From Amborella trichopoda (Eukaryota; Streptophyta; Magnoliopsida; Amborellales; Amborellaceae): 64,000 nt of DNA. The notes beneath the pieces were generated by a model. That model saw only the letters and a list, made by a program, of their open reading frames with translations. It made no database searches and was not told where the DNA came from. The first letter of the stretch is position 1; each line of letters begins with the position of its first letter. Made by a program: the position numbers and the translations under genes. The DNA is taken from the NCBI RefSeq assembly GCF_000471905.2, contig NW_006499799.1, forward strand, positions 1,072,286 to 1,136,285, given 5' to 3'. This document shows positions 58,095-64,000 of the stretch, one piece after another.

Positions 58095-58268
58095 CTTTCC
58101 CTTAACCCATCCCACGCCTAGGTAAAGGGGCATGGTTGTGTTAGGTAGGCAGCCAACATAAAATTTTACCAAAACCCATCATGGATCCTGATATGGAGAA
58201 CCAGGATTCATGTAGCCAATCCCAATTAATTGGGGAAAGGCTAAAATGATGATGATGATGATGATGAT
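58095..58268 (+). mobile_element. SINE copy 1, ending in (ATG)n
   Basis: It reads GGTTGTGTTAGGTAGGCAGC, then CATAAAATTTTACC, then TTCATGTAGCCAATCCCAAT, and ends in a TGATGATGATGATG tail. This is a pattern I recall as a widespread plant SINE 3' part. No internal tRNA promoter boxes were confirmed. Confidence 0.6.
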
Positions 58269-58329
58269 ACGAGTCATTGTCTCCTTCCCACTATGCTTTT
58301 TTATCCTCTCTGTCTTTTGCTTCTATTCC

Positions 58330-59450
58330 TTCTAGTAATGCAAAGGCTTCAGCTCATCCCAGGTGGAAGGAGACTATGTGTGAGGAGAGATGACGGTATC
58401 ACTTAAGAATGGGGTACACTTGGCAACTAGCAAACCCTCTCGAAGGGAAGAAGTTAGTCAGCTACAAATGGGTCTACTCTATGAAGCACAACATTGATGG
58501 TCCTTTCACAGATACAAGGAGAGATTAGTTGCCAAGCAGTTTACTCAAACCAATGGAACAAACTACCAAGAAACATTTGCCCTTAAGGCTAAGATGAATT
58601 CCCTTGGGGTACTTTTGTCTTTGGGAGCTAACTTGCAGTAGCCTTTGCATCAATTGGATGTCAAAGATGCATCCTTTTATGGGGAATTACAAGAAGTGTA
58701 CATGGTAACTCCACCTAGATTTCATGCCCTTGGATTTGAAGGAAAAGTATGTAGACAGAAAGGCCATCTAAGGACTAAAGTAGCCTCCTCAAGCTTGGTT
58801 TGAGAGGTTAAGTGATGTTCAAACAATCAAGCTGACTATACCTTACTCATCAAACATACCAAGACCATGACCACTGACCTAATTGTATATGTGGATGACA
58901 TTTTTGTAATATGTAAATGTCCTAAGGAAATTCAACAACTTAAGAATTTTCTAATGAGAGAACTTGAAATCATATTGGACCTCCTTAAGGAAGTACATAT
59001 TGGACCTCCTTAAGGAAAGAGGAAAGCTTGGGACTAAACCAGCTGACACACCTATAAGACAAAATCACAAGCTTGATGACCAAGGGTATGTTTTAGAGAT
59101 TCCTGGATCAACTTATATACCTTAACTTACACGCCCAGACATTACATACGTTCTGAGTGTGATCAGTCAGCTTACGCATTCTCAATGAACTGTCCACCTT
59201 GAGGTTGTTGTCAAAGTTCCCCAGTATCCAAAATCACCACTGGGAAGAGGACTATTGTTTACTAATCATGGTCACTTATGAGTTGAGGCCTCTACAATTG
59301 CAGACTAGGCTGGTTCTATTATAGATCGAAGATTGACATCAAGGTATCGCAGTTTTGTTGGAGGGAAACTTATAACTAAGAGGGTAAAAAGCAGTTAATT
59401 GTAGCAAGATCAAGTGCAGAAGCTGCATATAGATCCATGGCTCATGGTCC
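58330..59450 (+). pseudogene. Ty1/copia reverse transcriptase and RNase H remains
   Basis: Through stops and frame changes the landmarks appear in order. They are HPRWKETMCEE, YKWVYSMKHN, an LHQLDVKDA-like segment, PPQAWFERLS, a YVDD-like LIVYVDDIF segment near 58,885-58,905, RPDITYVLSVISQLTH, then GRGLLFTNHGHL and AGSIIDRRLTSR of RNase H. Integrase and gag parts are missing. The LTR after 59,975 probably belongs to it. Confidence 0.8.
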
Positions 59451-59458
59451 ATGAGAAT

Positions 59459-59630
59459 TCATCATCATCATCCGAGTCTTATCCCAATTATTTGGTTTCG
59501 GCTACACGAATCATATTCCGCCATAGGTTCAAGATTTATGAAAAAAGTGGCAAAATTTTATGCTAGCTACCCTACCTAACACAACCCTCATCCCTTATCC
59601 ACGCTTGGGACTAGCATGACCGTTTTAGGA
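59459..59630 (-). mobile_element. SINE copy 2, inverted relative to copy 1
   Basis: The minus strand carries GGGTTGTGTTAGGTAGGGTA, CATAAAATTTTGCC, TTCGTGTAGCCGAAACCAAA and a GATGATGATGATG tail. It lies within the end of the copia RNase H region. Confidence 0.6.
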
Positions 59631-59974
59631 CCAGCCATGACAGAGTTATTTATGCTCATGGTCCATGTGAATTGCCATGACTAAAAGTCCTTAACTTGGT
59701 TTTCCCATGAAAGGGTCAATTCCTCGCATTGTGATAACAAGGCCACAATTAGCATAGCTCATGATCCGATTCAGCATGATAGTACTAAGCATATAGAAGT
59801 AGATTGGCATTTTATTCAAGAAAGGTTGCTACCAAGGAAATTTGTCTTCCATATGTTGACACAGAAGACCAATTAACAGACATTCTTACCCAGGCTGTTG
59901 GGAAACCTCAACTACAAATGATCTTAAGCAAGTTGGGTATGACAGATATCTCTGCACTAGCTTGAGGGGAGAGT

Positions 59975-60148
59975 TGTGAATAACTAACTTCTTATTTATT
60001 TTCTCTTGTATTCGAGTTCTTATTTGTTTTCTTACCTTAAGGGCAGTTTTGTACTTCGGACCTTTTAGTATTAATATAAAAGTATGTAAGTGAGGCATGG
60101 GGGTCTTAGGTGACGAGACCGTGACTCTCCTTCTTCCTACTCACATGA

Positions 60149-60204
<56 letters not shown>

Positions 60205-60297
60205 ATCTATCTAGCTATCTATCTATCTATCACACACACACATATCTCTCTCTTGCTCTTTCTATATCTTGATCTCTCGTATACTCTGTCCCTAACA
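59975..60297 (+). repeat. 3' LTR after the copia pol remains
   Basis: CTTGAGGGGAGAGT, a typical copia polypurine tract, precedes TGTGAATAACTAAC. The segment ends CCCTAACA at 60,297, so it has TGT...ACA ends. It contains a compound microsatellite. The 5' LTR was not found, so the end is provisional. Confidence 0.6.
60146..60245. repeat. Compound microsatellite (CT, AT, CTAT, CA)
   Basis: CT repeats pass into AT repeats, then CTAT repeats, then CA repeats. It lies within the provisional copia LTR. Confidence 0.9.
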
Positions 60298-60299
60298 TA

Positions 60300-60940
60300 T
60301 TAGTTTGTTGTAATTTGACTGTGGCTCCCCCAACTTCCACCAACCACTCTACAGTTGGATCCTGAAGAAATATGTAATCCTCTAGACCACCTTGACTATC
60401 AAGCTGACTTGTTTCTCATTGGAATCTGAACACGTTGATCACATTGCCAAAAGCAAAAAGAGGGAACTCATAAGAAGGGTGTCAAATGACAACAAAAGAC
60501 TTTAAAAGTTCATAGGAGCTTCAAAGCCAACCTAGATCCAGGTCAATGAGAGATTTCTTATCAAGGTTAGTTATGAAATTCTCTTGTGCATCTACATAGA
60601 GAGAAAGCAGAGGCAAAAACCAATATTTAGTGGCTTACAATATGGCTTGCATAACTCATAAATGCCTCAAGTAAGGGAAACCTCTTCATAAAAAATTTAT
60701 TATAAAAAAATCATTTGTTGCCTCCTTCAAAGCTTCAATCTGCTTCCTTTATCTTACTCAAATCCCCCTAAGCAATATTTCAACCCCACCATTATCTTGG
60801 GGTGAGTTGCAAGTCCCAAAGCATAGAAGAATGTTTAAAGAATAAATCTAGGCAATGCATACATTTAATAAAAGATCCCATGGTTAATTACATGAAACCT
60901 CATCAAATCATAAGCCATAATCAAAATTCCGAAATCCAAA
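60300..60940. other. No feature recognised
   Basis: Mixed-composition DNA between the copia LTR and the hAT remains. No domain or repeat is seen. Confidence 0.45.
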
Positions 60941-61700
60941 TGCCTATGACTATAAATGTTTAAATATCAAAACCATTTCGCTGCTGCCTGTACTGTTCAG
61001 TGCCACAAGTTATTCCATCAGTCACCATCTCCCATCCTTGTAATAAAATGTACAAGTGGCTTTAATGTCATGCTTTGCTGGATCAATTGGTTCATATAAA
61101 AACCCTGTAATAAGCTTCATATCAGAGTGCATCCTAAAAAATCCCACTCGATGAATTATAGTTGCTACAATCTGCTCACGCCAATCCTAGATTTTCCTGC
61201 TATTGATTATCTCATGAACTTTCCTTGCAGCTGGGGTCCTTGAGATGGGCATTTACCTAATGTTGTAAGGCAACCATCTTTACATGCACTGGTTGTGACC
61301 TCAATATTGAATCAATGGACAATAACAAGGAAGAAAATTGTGTTATACCTAACCTAATCAATGCACTCCCCCATATGAACCACCCATCAAAGCTAGAACC
61401 CGCAAGTGGTTGAATACCAATGTAGTGATAGCCTTCCCCTAGTCAACATATTCTTTCACATATTTCAGGTCATCAATCACTTCAGGCATCCATGCCGATG
61501 CAATGGTTTGTATAAGAACTCCATATCCGCTTCACATTTTTTCCTGTGTTGACATAGTTTTTTGCATCGTCAGTTACTACTTGGACTACATACTACTCAC
61601 CAATTGTTTTCACTAAATGAGTAGCGAATACAATAGCTTCCCACTCTTCGCATCCCCTGTGGTATTGAAGCTACTATTGGAGAGTGTCCCTCGTCGGAAT
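60941..61700 (-). pseudogene. hAT-family transposase remains (DUF659-like)
   Basis: The minus strand, read from about 61,640, gives YVVQVVTDDAKNYVNTGKNV, then WSSYTNHCIGMDA, then after a frame change VIDDLKYVKEYVD and KAITTLVFNHLRVLALM. Farther down a GFLYEPIDPAKHDIKATC segment appears. This order matches the DUF659 and following regions of plant hAT transposases, where the aspartate in VVTDNA is part of the catalytic core. Multiple stops and frame changes make it inactive. The BED finger and dimerisation domain were not seen. Confidence 0.7.
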
Positions 61701-62198
61701 GGACCAAGTACCCCACCCCTTAGGCTATTTGCAATATCTTTTGAGGTAGCCCCTGAGGACACACCACACAGCTCATGCTAGCCCCTAAAGATCTCTTATA
61801 TTTCAGCTTTTTGTATGAGTACATGATATATGAAGGTTATTCATTTCGAGGGGCTCACTTTCGTATCTCAGAAGGTTTTCTTTGTGAAAATTAACTTCAG
61901 AATTACACAGGGGAGGACTCAGGTCGCTACGGGAGAGATAAGACCATGGAATTACTTGAAGTGAAGTATTTTGGCATCATTTGATGTGCATTATTTGCTA
62001 AATATGTTCAACATTGCAGCAATACGCCAAGTATCCAAGGAGCATTCTGACAACTATGGATTGTACATGCCACTTCATGTACCTTCTGCCTGAAAAGATG
62101 TTGGTGTGAATTTCCTTTTGGGTCTTCCATGTACTCAGAGAAGCATGGACTCCATTTTTCTTATTGTTGATAGATTCTCAAAATAGGTATGTTTTGCT

Positions 62199-62931
62199 CA
62201 GAGTTGATGGGTACGGGAACGGGAACTATTCAGGGATCGAGGGTGGGATCGACGGATCGAAGCTATACTGAAGATCCCTGTATTAGGGATTGATGCCTGT
62301 ACAGCCTCAAAGGTTAGGATTGAGGTCCATGTGTGTTGGGGATCCAAGTCCTTTATTACATAGGATCGAGAATTAATATATAAAAGTGCGAGATTCTATA
62401 TGTAAGAAGCAAAGTTCCCAAAGGCATTTTTTTAGTTTCTTAACTCGGGGAACGCATTACTAAAAGTGATCCAAAGTATTATGGAAAGAGGAATAACTTT
62501 TATAGGTGTGAGCTCCATTTTCTTAGAACACGAGTTCCTCATGTAGTAATAAGGATCCGTGGCTCTAAAATGTAGCTCCCGGCATTGTTAAACAATAACA
62601 TGTAGGCTTAGCCCTTCTATGAAATAAATAAGGAACTTTAAAACGATATCGTATTTGTGGGATCTGGATGCCATATATGGCAATGCTTGTGCTCCGTTAT
62701 TTTGGAATCCGGATCCCAATGCACTCTGGAGCGCAAACCATAAGACTAGGGAACTAGATCCTGCAATGTTCAAAAACGCAAAATTAAATTGTAAGGAACT
62801 TGTTCCCTTATAAGATGGAGCGAGATCCCGAAAATACTAAATTGAGTTTTAGACGAGATCTGCTCCGGGATCGAGAGAATCAAGGTTCTGCAAGGAATCG
62901 CCAAGCAAGGGAGGAGATCCCGGTAACTATG
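62199..62931. mobile_element. hAT-type non-autonomous transposon, 733 bp, exact 8-bp target duplication
   Basis: GTTTTGCT stands at 62,191-62,198 and again at 62,932-62,939. The ends are CAGAGTTGATGGG on the left and, reverse complemented, CATAGTTACCGGG on the right, a short imperfect terminal inverted repeat starting CA(G/T)AGTT. An 8-bp target duplication with CA-type ends is typical of hAT elements. It interrupts the chromovirus integrase reading, which resumes right after it. No transposase is encoded. Confidence 0.85.
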
Positions 62932-63439
62932 GTTTTGCTAAACAGAGGATAGCTATGTATGCCACCAATATTGCCAATCTATATTTAAAGAAAAGTTGAG
63001 TGACCTCTCCTAATACTATCAGCTCATCCATAGGATGAATTCGAGTACTGAACAGAACCACAAAACATTTGCCATTTGCGGTGGTGTCTAGGTGACACCC
63101 AACACATGTTGTTGACTTAGTTCATTACCAGTCTATATGCCCAAATATGTGACAATCAAGAAGCAATGGCTTAAAGGTGTTCAGGAATTCAAGTCACAAG
63201 TGCCACACCAGCTGCAAGCTAATAATGATGAATATGAGGCTCAAGCAAATGAGCATCGAAGACAAATATTTCAAGAAGGTGATCTTGTTATGATATATTT
63301 GATACAGAGTGGTTGCCAACAGGCACTTGTGATAAACCTCATAAGATTGGTCCTTGTCCACGATTCAAGTGTATAAATAATAATGTTTATGAGATAGAGT
63401 TGCCCAGCCATTTGGACATCGCACCGGTTCAATGTTGCT

Positions 63440-63552
63440 AATTTGATAAGAGTGGTTGTATATTTGATACAATAGTGGTTGTATATTTGATACAAGAGTG
63501 GTTGTATATTTGACACATTAGTGGTTGTATATTGATACAAGAGTGGTTGCCA
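63440..63552. repeat. ~25-bp minisatellite (GAGTGGTTGTATATTTGATA)
   Basis: Four to five units of GTGGTTGTATATTTGATACA with A(A/T)(G/T)AGTGG spacers join the two copies of the integrase end. The word GAGTGGTTG also starts the duplicated integrase segment (near 63,307 and 63,541), so slippage probably grew from it. Confidence 0.85.
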
Positions 63553-63927
63553 ACAGGCACTTGTGATAAACTTCAGAAGATTGGTCCTTGTCCACTATTC
63601 AAGTGTATAAATATTAATGTTTATGAGATAGTGTTGCCCAGCCATTTGGACATCACACCAGTGTTCAATGTTTCTAATTTGTTGGAATATTAGCAAATGG
63701 ATAATAGCCCAGCACACTGATTGCTAAAGTAAAGAGACAAATTCCCAAGTAAAAGGTGGTGGAAGTTCAACAAAAATTAGAAGTGCAAACTATCAAAACT
63801 GGCAACATCTCCTAATCATTAACTCGTCCAGTGGAAAGATTGCCAATCCTCGGAAAGTGCATGTATTTCTGATCACGAGTTGAGCAAAATAGTAGAAAAG
63901 CGAGTTATTTTCAACCGGGGAGGATAA

Positions 63928-64000
63928 TGCAGCCCAATTTGCAGTCAGCTCGTGAACCACCGATGGTCAATCCAAGATGACATTTTAATTCTCCTCATAC
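63928..64000 (+). mobile_element. Start of chromovirus 3' LTR (runs off the window)
   Basis: AACCGGGGAGGATAA, a polypurine-type tract, precedes TGCAGCCCAATTTGC. About 240 bases separate it from the integrase stop. Only the first 73 bases of the LTR are in the window. Confidence 0.6.

Larger units (their letters stand above)
62098..63690 (+). pseudogene. Chromovirus integrase, split by a transposon and internally duplicated
   Basis: DVGVNFLLGLPCTQRSMDSI followed by FLIVDRFSK (62,098-62,185) is the start of the integrase core. After the insertion at 62,199-62,931 the reading resumes ATNIANLYFKE. The C-terminal part follows: NEHRRQIFQEGDLVM near 63,255-63,300, then a segment encoding IGPC, NVYEIELPSHLDIAP and FNVANL in shifted frames. 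That last part occurs twice (63,303-63,440 and 63,541-63,690) around a minisatellite. The second copy ends with a stop at 63,691-63,693. It is inactive. RT and RNase H of this element are not seen. Confidence 0.8.

Noticed and set aside
60097-60303. Small membrane-like protein
   Set aside because: It is encoded by a compound microsatellite in a provisional LTR.

Overview
This is repeat-rich nuclear DNA from a flowering plant. The evidence is Ty3/gypsy chromovirus and Ty1/copia retrotransposon remains, endogenous plant pararetrovirus (Caulimoviridae) fragments, Mutator- and hAT-type MITEs, a SINE of the kind common in plants, and one intron-containing E2 gene (UBE2C/UBC19-20 type) with plant-like sequence. 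Almost every long open frame is a chance frame inside a repeat. I see no tRNA, rRNA or CRISPR. Two assembly gaps (32,761-32,780 and 51,092-51,330) are present. I cannot name the species.

Layout. 1-3,800: MITE ends and a minus-strand copia-type LTR. 3,800-4,790: pararetrovirus fragment. 4,791-26,240: a complex block in which two copies of a ~5 kb repeat lie in opposite orientation (arm 1, 5,372-10,911; arm 2, ~18,110-23,185) on either side of a minus-strand Tekay/Del-like chromovirus. That chromovirus keeps its 3.2 kb 3' LTR (10,912-14,148), polypurine tract and pol, but its 5' end is lost near 17,610. The arms carry minisatellites, a TATA box and a leader with a splice-donor-like site. A related promoter/leader unit lies at 25,461-26,240. 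26,244-29,945: pararetrovirus pieces in opposite orientations. On the minus strand they run RT, RNase H, downstream ORF, promoter, leader and tRNA-Met primer-binding site.

29,950-34,150: AT-rich and CT-rich DNA with local duplications. 34,157-41,894: a degenerate but structurally complete Ty1/copia element (LTR, PBS, RNase H, PPT, LTR). It is followed directly by a candidate Helitron (41,901-43,391). 43,570-48,400: a third copy of the promoter/leader superfamily. 49,229-51,458: a solo LTR of the copia family with an exact 5-bp target-site duplication. 51,581-52,922: two Mutator-type MITEs and a long hairpin.

54,098-55,371 (minus strand): four coding exons of a ubiquitin-conjugating enzyme E2 of the UBE2C group, the only convincing host gene; its expected 5' coding exon was not found. 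One intron holds a 291-bp Mutator-type MITE. 57,100-64,000: a probable second chromovirus. A primer-binding site and gag remains lie at its left and a broken integrase, PPT and LTR start at its right. Inside it are copia pol with an LTR, two opposed SINEs, hAT transposase remains and a 733-bp hAT-type MITE with an 8-bp target duplication.

The most interesting points are: pararetrovirus pieces in inverted orientation between two promoters that face each other, which could give double-stranded viral RNA; the promoter/leader module shared by otherwise different repeats; and the well-defined small DNA transposons. All comparisons were made by eye, so identities and exact ends are approximate unless a target-site duplication is stated.
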